The notes beneath the pieces are model-generated. The model saw only the letters and a list, made by a program, of their open reading frames with translations, was not told where the DNA came from and searched no databases. Position numbers and translations under genes: made by a program. This document shows, piece after piece, positions 24,234 through 37,514 of a DNA stretch of 64,000 nt; the first letter of the stretch is position 1, and each line of letters opens with the position of its first letter. The DNA comes from Hydractinia symbiolongicarpus (taxonomy: Eukaryota > Cnidaria > Hydrozoa > Anthoathecata > Hydractiniidae): positions 39,949,201 to 40,013,200 of the forward strand of contig NC_079875.1 in NCBI RefSeq assembly GCF_029227915.1, in the 5' to 3' direction.

Positions 24234-26478
24234 AAAGAGAAAATTGGACTCCAAGAAAAAACACTCTTTTTAATTTGACATGATTGCCGAAACTCAGCGA
24301 TTACACTGGGCTCTGTGGTAGCGCTTTATTTAAGAATTATGTTAAAAAAAGTCATTTTTTTATTGTGGGACCAATCCTAGCCATTATCCTACGCTGATGA
24401 AATAGCGACAGTTTCAAAAACTACATTTCATTGACTTTCTAACGGTGTCAGTCCGTTTGAGTTTCAACGGTTGTGTCAGATATTCGTACCAACATGTATT
24501 TAGCGATATTTTTCTGATATTACTAGGTTGCATCGCTTTTAACAATGAAACGTTGACTGTGGGACTTAATTGAATTAACTTTGGACTGTCACCTGATAAT
24601 TGTGATAAATGAGACAATTGGACTCCAAGAAATAACATTCTTCTTAATTTGACGTGATTGCCGGAACTCAGCGATTACACTGGGCTCTGTGGTAGCGCTT
24701 CAATTAAGAATTAAGATAAAAAAGTCATTTTTTTATTGCGGGACAAATCCTAGCCATTATCTCGCGCTGAAGAAATAGCGGCAGTTTCAAAAACTACATT
24801 TCATTGACGTTCTAACGGTGTTAGTCCGTTTGAGTTACAACAGTTGGGTCACATATTCGTACCAACATGTATTTAGCGATATTTTTCTGATATTACTAGG
24901 TTGCATCGCTTTTAACTATAAAACGATTGACTGTGGGACTTAATTGAGCTAACTTTGGACTGTCACCTGATAAATGTGATAAAAGAGAAAATTGGACTCC
25001 AAGAAAAAACACTCTTTTTAATTTGACATGATTGCCGAAACTCAGCGATTACACTGGGCTCTGTGGTAGCGCTTTATTTAAGAATTATGTTAAAAAAAGT
25101 CATTTTTTTATTGTGGGACCAATCCTAGCCATTATCCTGCGCTGATGAAATAGCGACAGTTTCAAAAACTACATTTCATTGACTTTCTAACGGTGTCAGT
25201 CCGTTTGAGTTTCAACGGTTGTGTCAGATATTCGTACCAACATGTATTTAGCGATATTTTTCTGATATTACTAGGTTGCATCGCTTTTAACAATGAAACG
25301 ATTGACTGTTGGACTTAATTGAGCTAACTGTGTACTGTCACCTGATAAATGTGATAAATGAGACAATTGGACTCCAAAAAATAACATTCTTGTTAATTTG
25401 ACGTGATTGCCGGAACTCAGCGATTACACTGGGCACTGTGGTAGCGCTTCATTTAAAAATTAAGATACAAAAAGTCATTTTTTTATTGCGGGACCAATCC
25501 TAGCCATTATCTCGCGCTGAAGAAATAGCGGCAGTTTCAAAAACTACATTTCATTGACGTTCTAACGGTGTTAGTCCGTTTGAGGTACAACGGTTGGGTC
25601 ACATATTCGTACCAACATGTATTTAGCGATATTTTTTTGATATTACTAGGTTGCATCGCTTTTAACAATGAAACGTTGACTGTGGGACTTAATTGAATTA
25701 ACTTTGGACTGTGACCTGATAAATGTGATAAATGAGAATATTGGACTCCAAGAAAAAACACTCTTTTTAATTTGACATGATTGCCGAAACTCAGCGATTA
25801 CACTGGGCTCTGTGGTAGCGCTTTATTTAAGAATTATGTTAAAAAAAGTCATTTTTTTATTGTGGGACCAATCCTAGCCATTATCCTGCGCTGATGAAAT
25901 AGCGACAGTTTCAAAAACTACATTTCATTGACTTTCTAACGGTGTCAGTCCGTTTGAGTTTCAACGGTTGTGTCAGATATTCGTACCAACATGTATTTAG
26001 CGATATTTTTCTGATATTACTAGGTTGCATCGCTTTTAACAATGAAACGATTGACTGTTGGACTTAATTAAGCTAACTGTGTACTGTCACCTGATAAATG
26101 TGATAAATGAGACAATTGGACTCCAAGAAATAACATTCTTGTTAATTTGACGTGATTGCCGGAACTCAGCGATTACACTGGGCACTGTGGTAGCGCTTCA
26201 TTTAAAAATTAAGATACAAAAAGTCATTTTTTTATTGCGGGACCAATCCTAGCCATTATCTCGCGCTGAAGAAATAGCGGCAGTTTCAAAAACTACATTT
26301 CATTGACGTTCTAACGGTGTTAGTCCGTTTGAGGTACAACGGTTGGGTCACATATTCGTACCAACATGTATTTAACGATATTTTTTTGATATTACTAGGT
26401 TGCATCGCTTTTAACAATGAAACGTTGACTGTGGGACTTAATTGAATTAACTTTGGACTGTGACCTGATAAATGTGAT
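24234..26478 (+). repeat. Dimeric duplications of about 747-749 bp
   Basis: The unusual agagaaaattgg with aaaaaacactcttttt occurs at about 24,236 and 24,983, and a hybrid form (gagaatattggactcc) at about 25,735, with spacing of 747-749 bp. The monomers at 25,537 and 26,286 are near copies sharing cgttctaacggtgttag and gtttgaggtacaacgg. The hybrid at 25,735 joins a left part of one monomer type to the right part of another. Confidence 0.7.
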
Positions 26479-27849
26479 AAATGAGACAATTGGACTCCAA
26501 GAAATAACATTCTTCTTAATTTGACGTGATTGCCGGAACTTAGCGATTACACTGGGCTCTGTGGTAGCGCTTCAATTAAGAATTAAGAAAAAAAAGTCAT
26601 TTTTTTATTACGGGACCAATCCTAGCCATTATCTCGCGCTGAAGAAATAGCGGCAGTTTCAAAAACTACATTTCATTGACGTTCTAACGGTGTTAGTCCG
26701 TTTGAGGTACAACGGTTGGGTCACATATTCGTACCAACATGTATTTAACGATATTTTTTTGATATTACTAGGTTGCATCGCTTTTAACAATGAAACGTTG
26801 ACTGTGGGACTTAATTGAATTAACTTTGGACTGTGACCTGATAAATGTGATAAATGAGACAATTGGACTCCAAGAAATAACATTCTTCTTAATTTGACGT
26901 GATTGCCGGAACTTAGCGATTACACTGGGCTCTGTGGTAGCGCTTCAATTAAGAATTAAGAAAAAAAAGTCATTTTTTTATTACGGGACAAATCCTAGCC
27001 ATTATCTCGCGCTGAAGAAATAGCGGCAGTTTCAAAAACTACATTTCATTGACGTTCTAACGGTGTTAGTCCGTTTGAGTTACAACGGTTGGGTCACATA
27101 TTCGTACCAACATGTATTTAGCGATAATTTTCTGATATTACTAGGTTGCATCGCTTTTAACTATGAAACGATTGACTGTGGGACTTAATTGAGCTAACTT
27201 TGGACTGTCACCTGATAAATGTGATAAAAGAGAAAATTGGACTCCAAGAAAGAACACTCTTTTTAATTTGACATGATTGCCGGAACTCAGCGATTTCACT
27301 GGACACTGTGGTAGCGCTTCATTTAAAAATTAAGTTACAAAAAGTCATTTTTTTATTGCGGGACCAATCCTAGCCATTATCTCGCGCTGAAGAAATAGCG
27401 GCAGTTTCAAAAACTACATTTCATTGACGTTCTAACGGTGTTAGTCCGTTTGAGTTACAACGGTTGGGTCACATATTCGTACCAACATGTATTTTGCGAT
27501 ATTTTTCTGATATTACTAGGTTGCATCGCTTTTAACTATGAAACGATTGACTGTGGGACTTAATTGAGCTAACTTTGGACTGTCACCTGATAAATGAGAT
27601 AAAAGAGACAATTGGACTCCAAGAAAAAACATTCTTCTTAATTTGACATGATTGCCGAAACTCAGCGATTACACTGGGCTCTGTGGTAGCGCTTCAATTA
27701 AGAATTAAGATAAAAAAGTCATTTTTTTATTGCGGGACCAATCCTAGCCATTATCTCGCGCTGAAGAAATAGCGGCAGTTTCAAAAACTACATTTCATTG
27801 ACTTTCTAACGGTGTCAGTCCGTTTGAGTTTTAACGGTTGTGTCACATA
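26479..27849 (+). repeat. Monomer duplications and mixed monomers
   Basis: Two adjacent monomers of about 373 bp share aagaaaaaaaagtc and attacggga (about 26,585 and 26,958). The next unit, near 27,230-27,300, is a hybrid: it has the cacatctt-like cactcttttt and gacatg marks of one class with gccggaact of another, plus private cgatttcactggacac. Confidence 0.65.
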
Positions 27850-30468
27850 TTCGTACCAACATGTATTTAGCGATATTTTTTTGATATTACTAGGTTGCAT
27901 CGCTTTTAACAATGAAACGTTGACTGTGGGACTTAATTGAACTAACTTTGGACTGTGACCTGATAAATGTGATAAATGAGACAATTGGACTCCAAGAAAT
28001 AACATTCTTTTTAATTTGCCGTGATTGCCGGAACTCAGCGATTACACTGGGCTCTGTGATAGCGCTTCAATTAAGAATTAAGATAAAAAAGTCATTTTTT
28101 TATTGCGGGACCAATCCTAGCCATTATCTCGCGCTGAAGAAATAGCGGCAATTTCAAAAATTACATTTCATTGACTTTCTAACGGTGTCAGTCCGTTTGA
28201 GTTTTAACGGTTGTGTCACATATTCGTACCAACATGTATTTAGCGATATTTTTTGATATTACTGGGTTGCTTCGCTTTTAACAATGAAACGTTGACTGTG
28301 GGACTTAATTGAACTAACTTTGGACTGTGACCTGATAAATGTGATAAATGAGACAATCGGACTCCAAGAAATAACATTCTTCTTAATTTGACGTGATTGC
28401 CGGAACTCAGCGATTACACTGGGCACTGTGGTAGCGCTTCATTTAAAAATTAAGCTAAAAAAAGACATATTTTTACTGCGGGACCTATCCTAACCGTTTG
28501 CGCGCGCTAAAGAAATAGCGACAGTTTCAAGAACTACATTTCATTGACTTTTTAACGGTGTCAGTCCGTTTGAGTTACAACGGTTGGGTCACATATTCGT
28601 ACCAACATGTATTTAGCGATATTTTTCTGATATTACTAGGTTCCATCGCTTTTAACTATGAAACGATTGACTGTGGGACTTAATTGGGCTAACTTTGGAC
28701 TGTCACCTGATAAATGTGATAAAGGAGAGAATTGGACTCCAAGAAAAAACATTCTTCTTAATTTGACATGATTGCCGAAACTCAGCGATTACACTGGGCT
28801 CTGTGGTAGCGCTTCATTTAAAAAATATGATAAAAAAAGTCATTTTTTTATTGTCGGACCAATCCTAGCAATTATCGCGCGCTGAGGAAATAGCGAGAGC
28901 TTCAAAAACTACATTTCATTGACTTTCTAACGGTGTCAGTCCGTTTGAGTTACAACGGTTGGGTCACATATTCGTACCAACATGTATTTAGCGATATTTT
29001 TCTGATATTACTAGGTTGCATCGCTTTTAACTATGAAACGATTGACTGTGGGACTTAATTGGGCTAACTTTGGACTGTCACCTGATAAATGTGATAAAGG
29101 AGACAATTGGACTCCAAGAAAAAACATTCTTCTTAATTTGACATGATTGCCGAAACTCAGCGATTACACTGGGCTCTGTGGTAGCGCTTCATTTAAAAAT
29201 TATGATAAAAAAAGTCATTTTTTTATTGTGGGACCAATCCTAGCCAATATCTCGCGCTGAAGAAATAGCGGCAGTTTCAAAAACTACATTTCATTGACTT
29301 TCTAACGGTGTAAGTCCGTTTGAGTTTCAACGGTTGGGTCACATATTCGTACCAACATATATTTAGCGATATTTTTCTGATATTACTAGGTTGCATCGCT
29401 TTTAACTATGAAACGATTGACTGTGGGACTTAATTGAGCTAACTTTGAACTGTCACCTGATAAATTTGATAAAAGAGACAATTGGAATCCAAGAAAAAAC
29501 ATTCTTCTTAATTTGACATGATTGCCGAAACTCAGCGATTACACTGGGCTCTGTGGTAGCGCTTCATTTAAGAATTATGATAAAAAAAGTCATTTTTTTA
29601 TTGTGGGACCAATCCTAGCCATTATCTCGCGCTGAAGAAATAGCGGCAATTTCAAAAATTACATTTCATTGACTTTCTAACGGTGTCAGTCCGTTTGAGT
29701 TTTAACGGTTGTGTCACATATTCGTACCAACATGTATTTAGCGATATTTTTTGATATTACTGGGTTGCTTCGCTTTTAACAATGAAACGTTGACTGTGGG
29801 ACTTAATTGAACTAACTTTGGACTGTGACCTGATAAATGTGATAAATGAGACAATCGGACTCCAAGAAATAACATTCTTCTTAATTTGACGTGATTGCCG
29901 GAACTCAGCGATTACACTGGGCACTGTGGTAGCGCTTCATTTAAAAATTAAGCTAAAAAAAGACATATTTTTACTGCGGGACCTATCCTAACCGTTTGCG
30001 CGCGCTAAAGAAATAGCGACAGTTTCAAGAACTACATTTCATTGACTTTCTAACGGTGTCAGTCCGTTTGAGTTACAACGGTTGGGTCACATATTCGTAC
30101 CAACATGTATTTAGCGATATTTTTCTGATATTACTAGGTTCCATCGCTTTTAACTATGAAACGATTGACTGTGGGACTTAATTGGGCTAACTTTGGACTG
30201 TCACCTGATAAATGTGATAAAGGAGAGAATTGGACTCCAAGAAAAAACATTCTTCTTAATTTGACATGATTGCCGAAACTCAGCGATTACACTGGGCTCT
30301 GTGGTAGCGCTTCATTTAAAAAATATGATAAAAAAAGTCATTTTTTTATTGTCGGACCAATCCTAGCAATTATCGCGCGCTGAGGAAATAGCGAGAGCTT
30401 CAAAAACTACATTTCATTGACTTTCTAACGGTGTCAGTCCGTTTGAGTTACAACGGTTGGGTCACATA
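27850..30468 (+). repeat. 7-mer HOR copy 1 (2,619 bp)
   Basis: Marks repeat at offset 2,619: actgggttgcttcgc at 28,261 and 30,880, and again at 29,759 and 32,378; the gtcggacc / gcgagagcttc set at 28,853 and 31,472, and at 30,351 and 32,970. Within the unit the same marks occur twice, 1,498 bp apart, so the 7-mer contains a 4-mer echo of itself. Confidence 0.87.
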
Positions 30469-33115
30469 TTCGTACCAACATGTATTTAGCGATATTTTTT
30501 TGATATTACTAGGTTGCATCGCTTTTAACAATGAAACGTTGACTGTGGGACTTAATTGAACTAACTTTGGACTGTGACCTGATAAATGTGATAAATGAGA
30601 CAATTGGACTCCAAGAAATAACATTCTTTTTAATTTGCCGTGATTGCCGGAACTCAGCGATTACACTGGGCTCTGTGATAGCGCTTCAATTAAGAATTAA
30701 GATAAAAAAGTCATTTTTTTATTGCGGGACCAATCCTAGCCATTATCTCGCGCTGAAGAAATAGCGGCAATTTCAAAAATTACATTTCATTGACTTTCTA
30801 ACGGTGTCAGTCCGTTTGAGTTTTAACGGTTGTGTCACATATTCGTACCAACATGTATTTAGCGATATTTTTTGATATTACTGGGTTGCTTCGCTTTTAA
30901 CAATGAAACGTTGACTGTGGGACTTAATTGAACTAACTTTGGACTGTGACCTGATAAATGTGATAAATGAGACAATCGGACTCCAAGAAATAACATTCTT
31001 CTTAATTTGACGTGATTGCCGGAACTCAGCGATTACACTGGGCACTGTGGTAGCGCTTCATTTAAAAATTAAGCTAAAAAAAGACATATTTTTACTGCGG
31101 GACCTATCCTAACCGTTTGCGCGCGCTAAAGAAATAGCGACAGTTTCAAGAACTACATTTCATTGACTTTTTAACGGTGTCAGTCCGTTTGAGTTACAAC
31201 GGTTGGGTCACATATTCGTACCAACATGTATTTAGCGATATTTTTCTGATATTACTAGGTTCCATCGCTTTTAACTATGAAACGATTGACTGTGGGACTT
31301 AATTGGGCTAACTTTGGACTGTCACCTGATAAATGTGATAAAGGAGAGAATTGGACTCCAAGAAAAAACATTCTTCTTAATTTGACATGATTGCCGAAAC
31401 TCAGCGATTACACTGGGCTCTGTGGTAGCGCTTCATTTAAAAAATATGATAAAAAAAGTCATTTTTTTATTGTCGGACCAATCCTAGCAATTATCGCGCG
31501 CTGAGGAAATAGCGAGAGCTTCAAAAACTACATTTCATTGACTTTCTAACGGTGTCAGTCCGTTTGAGTTACAACGGTTGGGTCACATATTCGTACCAAC
31601 ATGTATTTAGCGATATTTTTCTGATATTACTAGGTTGCATCGCTTTTAACTATGAAACGATTGACTGTGGGACTTAATTGGGCTAACTTTGGACTGTCAC
31701 CTGATAAATGTGATAAAGGAGACAATTGGACTCCAAGAAAAAACATTCTTCTTAATTTGACATGATTGCCGAAACTCAGCGATTACACTGGGCTCTGTGG
31801 TAGCGCTTCATTTAAAAATTATGATAAAAAAAGTCATTTTTTTATTGTGGGACCAATCCTAGCCAATATCTCGCGCTGAAGAAATAGCGGCAGTTTCAAA
31901 AACTACATTTCATTGACTTTCTAACGGTGTAAGTCCGTTTGAGTTTCAACGGTTGGGTCACATATTCGTACCAACATATATTTAGCGATATTTTTCTGAT
32001 ATTACTAGGTTGCATCGCTTTTAACTATGAAACGATTGACTGTGGGACTTAATTGAGCTAACTTTGAACTGCCACCTGATAAATTTGATAAAAGAGACAA
32101 TTGGAATCCAAGAAAAAACATTCTTCTTAATTTGACATGATTGCCGAAACTCAGCGATTACACTGGGCTCTGTGGTAGCGCTTCATTTAAGAATTATGAT
32201 AAAAAAAGTCATTTTTTTATTGTGGGACCAATCCTAGCCATTATCTCGCGCTGAAGAAATAGCGGCAATTTCAAAAATTACATTTCATTGACTTTCTAAC
32301 GGTGTCAGTCCGTTTGAGTTTTAACGGTTGTGTCACATATTCGTACCAACATGTATTTAGCGATATTTTTTGATATTACTGGGTTGCTTCGCTTTTAACA
32401 ATGAAACGTTGACTGTGGGACTTAATTGAACTAACTTTGGACTGTGACCTGATAAATGTGATAAATGAGACAATCGGACTCCAAGAAATAACATTCTTCT
32501 TAATTTGACGTGATTGCCGGAACTCAGCGATTACACTGGGCACTGTGGTAGCGCTTCATTTAAAAATTAAGCTAAAAAAAGACATATTTTTACTGCGGGA
32601 CCTATCCTAACCGTTTGCGCGCGCTAAAGAAATAGCGACAGTTTCAAGAACTACATTTCATTGACTTTCTAACGGTGTCAGTCCGTTTGAGTTACAACGG
32701 TTGGGTCACATATTCGTACCAACATGTATTTAGCGATATTTTTCTGATATTACTAGGTTCCATCGCTTTTAACTATGAAACGATTGACTGTGGGACTTAA
32801 TTGGGCTAACTTTGGACTGTCACCTGATAAATGTGATAAAGGAGAGAATTGGACTCCAAGAAAAAACATTCTTCTTAATTTGACATGATTGCCGAAACTC
32901 AGCGATTACACTGGGCTCTGTGGTAGCGCTTCATTTAAAAAATATGATAAAAAAAGTCATTTTTTTATTGTCGGACCAATCCTAGCAATTATCGCGCGCT
33001 GAGGAAATAGCGAGAGCTTCAAAAACTACATTTCATTGACTTTCTAACGGTGTCAGTCCGTTTGAGTTACAACGGTTGGGTCACATATTCGTACCAACAT
33101 GTATTTAGCGATATT
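30469..33115 (+). repeat. 7-mer HOR copy 2 (about 2,619 bp)
   Basis: Very close second copy of the preceding block. One difference is gaactgccacc at about 32,067 against gaactgtcacc at about 29,448. Agreement with the first copy fails near 33,115, where the sequence switches from the cgttgac monomer type to the tatgaaacgattgac type. Confidence 0.87.
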
Positions 33116-36056
33116 TTTCTGATATTACTAGGTTGCATCGCTTTTAACTATGAAACGATTGACTGTGGGACTTAATTGGGCTAACTTTGGACTGTCACCT
33201 GATAAATGTGATAAAGGAGACAATTGGACTCCAAGAAAAAACATTCTTCTTAATTTGACATGATTGCCGAAACTCAGCGATTACACTGGGCTCTGTGGTA
33301 GCGCTTCATTTAAAAATTATGATAAAAAAAGTCATTTTTTTATTGTGGGACCAATCCTAGCCAATATCTCGCGCTGAAGAAATAGCGGCAGTTTCAAAAA
33401 CTACATTTCATTGACTTTCTAACGGTGTCAGTCCGTTTGAGTTTCAACGGTTGGGTCACATATTCGTACCAACATATATTTAGCGATATTTTTCTGATAT
33501 TACTAGGTTGCATCGCTTTTAACTATGAAACGATTGACTGTGGGACTTAATTGAGCTAACTTTGAACTGTCACCTGATAAATTTGATAAAAGAGACAATT
33601 GGAATCCAAGAAAAAACATTCTTCTTAATTTGACATGATTGCCGAAACTCAGCGATTACACTGGGCTCTGTGGTAGCGCTTCATTTAAGAATTATGATAA
33701 AAAAAGTCATTTTTTTATTGTGGGACCAATCCTAGCCATTATCGCGCGCTGAGGAAATAGCGACAGTTTCAAAAACTACATTTCATTGACTTTCTAACGG
33801 TGTCAGTCCGTTTGAGTTACAACGGTTGGGTCACATATTCGTACCAACATGTATTTAGCGATATTTTTCTGATATTACTAGGTTGCATCGCTTTTAACTA
33901 TGAAACGATTGACTGTGAGACTTAATTGAACTAACTTTGGACTGTGACCTGACATTTGTGATAAATGAGACAATTGGACTACAATAAATAACATTTTTCT
34001 GAATTTGACGTGGTTGCCGGAACTCAGCGATTACACTGAACTCTGTGGTAGCGCTTCATTTAAGAATTAAGACAAAAAAGTCATTTTTTATTGTGGGACC
34101 AATCCTAGCCATTCTCCTGCGCTGAGGAAAGAGCGACAGTTTCAAAAACTACATTTCATTGACTTTCTAACGGTGTCAGTCCGCTTGAGTTTCAACGGTT
34201 GTGTCACATATTCGTACCAACATGTATTTAGCGATATTTTTTGATATTACTAGGTTGCATCGCTTTTAACAATGAAACGTTGACTGTGGGACTTAATTGA
34301 ACTAACTTTGGACTGTGACCTGATAAATGTGATAAATGAGACAATTGGACTCCAAGAAATAACGCTCTTGTTAATTTGATGTGATTGCCGGAACTCAGCG
34401 ATTACACTGGGCTCTGTGGTAGCGCTTCAATTAAGAATTAAGATAAAAAAGTCATTTTTTTATTGCGGGACCAATCCTGGCCATAATTTCGCGCTGAAGA
34501 AATAGCGGCAGTTTCAAAAACTACATTTCATTGACTTTCTAACGGTGTCAGTCCGTTTGAGTTACAACGGTTGGGTCACATATTCGTACCAACATGTATT
34601 TAGCGATATTTTTCTGATATTACTAGGTTGCATCGCTTTTAACTATGAAACGATTGACTGTGGGACTTAATTGGGCTAACTTTGGACTGTCACCTGATAA
34701 ATGTGATAAAGGAGACAATTGGACTCCAAGAAAAAACATTCTTCTTAATTTGACATGATTGCCGAAACTCAGCGATTACACTGGGCTCTGTGGTAGCGCT
34801 TCATTTAAAAATTATGATAAAAAAAGTCATTTTTTTATTGTGGGACCAATCCTAGCCAATATCTCGCGCTGAAGAAATAGCGGCAGTTTCAAAAACTACA
34901 TTTCATTGACTTTCTAACGGTGTCAGTCCGTTTGAGTTTCAACGGTTGGGTCACATATTCGTACCAACATATATTTAGCGATATTTTTCTGATATTACTA
35001 GGTTGCATCGCTTTTAACTATGAAACGATTGACTGTGGGACTTAATTGAGCTAACTTTGAACTGTCACCTGATAAATTTGATAAAAGAGACAATTGGAAT
35101 CCAAGAAAAAACATTCTTCTTAATTTGACATGATTGCCGAAACTCAGCGATTACACTGGGCTCTGTGGTAGCGCTTCATTTAAGAATTATGATAAAAAAA
35201 GTCATTTTTTTATTGTGGGACCAATCCTAGCCATTATCGCGCGCTGAGGAAATAGCGACAGTTTCAAAAACTACATTTCATTGACTTTCTAACGGTGTCA
35301 GTCCGTTTGAGTTACAACGGTTGGGTCACATATTCGTACCAACATGTATTTAGCGATATTTTTCTGATATTACTAGGTTGCATCGCTTTTAACTATGAAA
35401 CGATTGACTGTGAGACTTAATTGAACTAACTTTGGACTGTGACCTGACATTTGTGATAAATGAGACAATTGGACTACAATAAATAACATTTTTCTGAATT
35501 TGACGAGGTTGCCGGAACTCAGCGATTACACTGAACTCTGTGGTAGCGCTTCATTTAAGAATTAAGACAAAAAAGTCATTTTTTATTGTGGGACCAATCC
35601 TAGCCATTCTCCTGCGCTGAGGAAAGAGCGACAGTTTCAAAAACTACATTTCATTGACTTTCTAACGGTGTCAGTCCGCTTGAGTTTCAACGGTTGTGTC
35701 ACATATTCGTACCAACATGTATTTAGCGATATTTTTTGATATTACTAGGTTGCATCGCTTTTAACAATGAAACGTTGACTGTGGGACTTAATTGAACTAA
35801 CTTTGGACTGTGACCTGATAAATGTGATAAATGAGACAATTGGACTCCAAGAAATAACGCTCTTGTTAATTTGATGTGATTGCCGGAACTCAGCGATTAC
35901 ACTGGGCTCTGTGGTAGCGCTTCAATTAAGAATTAAGATAAAAAAGTCATTTTTTTATTGCGGGACCAATCCTGGCCATAATTTCGCGCTGAAGAAATAG
36001 CGGCAGTTTCAAAAACTACATTTCATTGACTTTCTAACGGTGTCAGTCCGTTTGAG
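33018..36056 (+). repeat. 4-mer HOR (1,495 bp), two copies
   Basis: Offset 1,495: gacatttgtg at 33,951 and 35,446, aacgctcttg at 34,361 and 35,856, and the ctttgaactgtcacc monomer at 33,558 and 35,053. The right edge is at 36,056, where gttacaacgg becomes gttccaacgg with gtcaaatattcg. A single difference, gacgtgg against gacgagg at about 35,503, shows how similar the copies are. Confidence 0.85.
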
Positions 36057-37514
36057 TTCCAACGGTTGGGTCAAATATTCGTACCAACATGTATTTAGCG
36101 ATATTTTTCTGATATTACTATGATGCATCTCTTTTAACAATGAAACGATTGACTGTGGGACTTAGTTGAGCTAACTTTGGACTGTGACCTGATAAATGTG
36201 ATAAATGAGACAATTGGACTCCAAGAAATAACATTCTTGTTAATTTGACGTGATTGCCGGAACTCAGCGATTACACTGGGCACTGTGGTAGCGCCTCATT
36301 TAAAAATTAAGATACAAAAAGTCATTTTTTTATTGTGGGACCAATCCTAGCCATTAATGCGCGCTAAAGAAATAGCGACAGTTTCAAAAACTACATTTAA
36401 TTGACTTTCTAACGGTGTCAGTCCGTTTGAGTTATTACGGTTGGGTCACATATTCGTACCAACATATATCGTACCAACGATATTTTTCTGATATTACTAG
36501 GTTGCATCGCTTTTAACTATGAAACGGTTAACTGTGGGACTTAATTGAGCTAACTTTTGGCTGTCACCTGATAAATGTGATAAAGGAGACAATTGGACTC
36601 CAAGAAAAAACATTTTTCTTAATTTAACATGATTGCCGAAACTTAGCGATTACACTGGGCTCTGTGGTAGCGCTTCATTTAAGAATTATGATAAAAAAAG
36701 TCATTTTTTTATTGTGGGACCAATTCTAGCCATTATTGCGCGCTGAGGAAATAGCGACAGTTTCAAAAACTACATTTCATTGACTTTCTAACGGTGTCAG
36801 TCCGTTTGAGTTTCAAGGGTTGTGTCACATATTCGTACCAACATGTATTTAGCGATATTTTTTTGATATTACTAGGTTGCATCGCTTTTAACAATGAAAC
36901 GTTGACTGTGAAACTTAATTGAACTAACTTTGGACTGTGACCTGATATTTGTGATAAATGAGACAATTGGACTACAAGAAATAACATTTTTCTGAATTTG
37001 ACGTGGTTGCCGGAACTCAGCGATTACACTGAACTCTGTGGTAGCGCTTCATTTAAGAATTAAGACAAAAAAGTCATTTTTTGTTGTGGGACCAATCCTA
37101 GCCATTATCGCGCGCTGAAAAAATAGCGACAATATCAAAAACTACAGTTCATTGGCTTTTTAACGGTGTCAGTCCGTTTGAGTTACAACGGTTGGGTCAC
37201 ATATTCGTACCAACATGTATTTAGCGATATTTTTCTGATATTACTAGGTTGCATCGCTTTTAACAATGAAACGATTGACTGTGGAACTTAATTGAGCTAA
37301 CTTTGGACTGTGAACTGATAAATGTAATAAATAAGACAATTGGACTCCAAGAAATAACATTCTTGTTAACTTTACGTGATTGCCGGAACTCAGCGATTAC
37401 ACTGGGCACTGTGGTAGCGCTTCATTTAAAAATTAAGCTAAAAAAAGACATTTTTTTACTGCGGGACCTATCGTAACCGTTAGCGCGCACTAAAGAAATA
37501 GCGACAGTTTCAAG
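34519..37514 (+). repeat. 8-mer HOR copy 1 (2,996 bp), overlapping the 4-mer HOR
   Basis: Starts inside the previous 4-mer pair and includes its second half plus four further monomers. It matches 37,515 onward at offset 2,996 up to about 36,450 and at 2,992 beyond it. The change comes from a small local rearrangement at 36,450-36,480. The four added monomers carry gatgcatctc, cttagttgagc and taacttttggctg. Confidence 0.82.
36445..36485 (+). repeat. Small local duplication inside a monomer
   Basis: Here the usual cgtaccaacatgtatttagcg reads cgtaccaacatatatcgtaccaacg, so the cgtaccaac core is present twice and the gtatttag stretch is lost, a net +4 bases against the partner copy at about 39,440. 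This is the only monomer in which I saw the conserved 3' block doubled. Confidence 0.75.
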
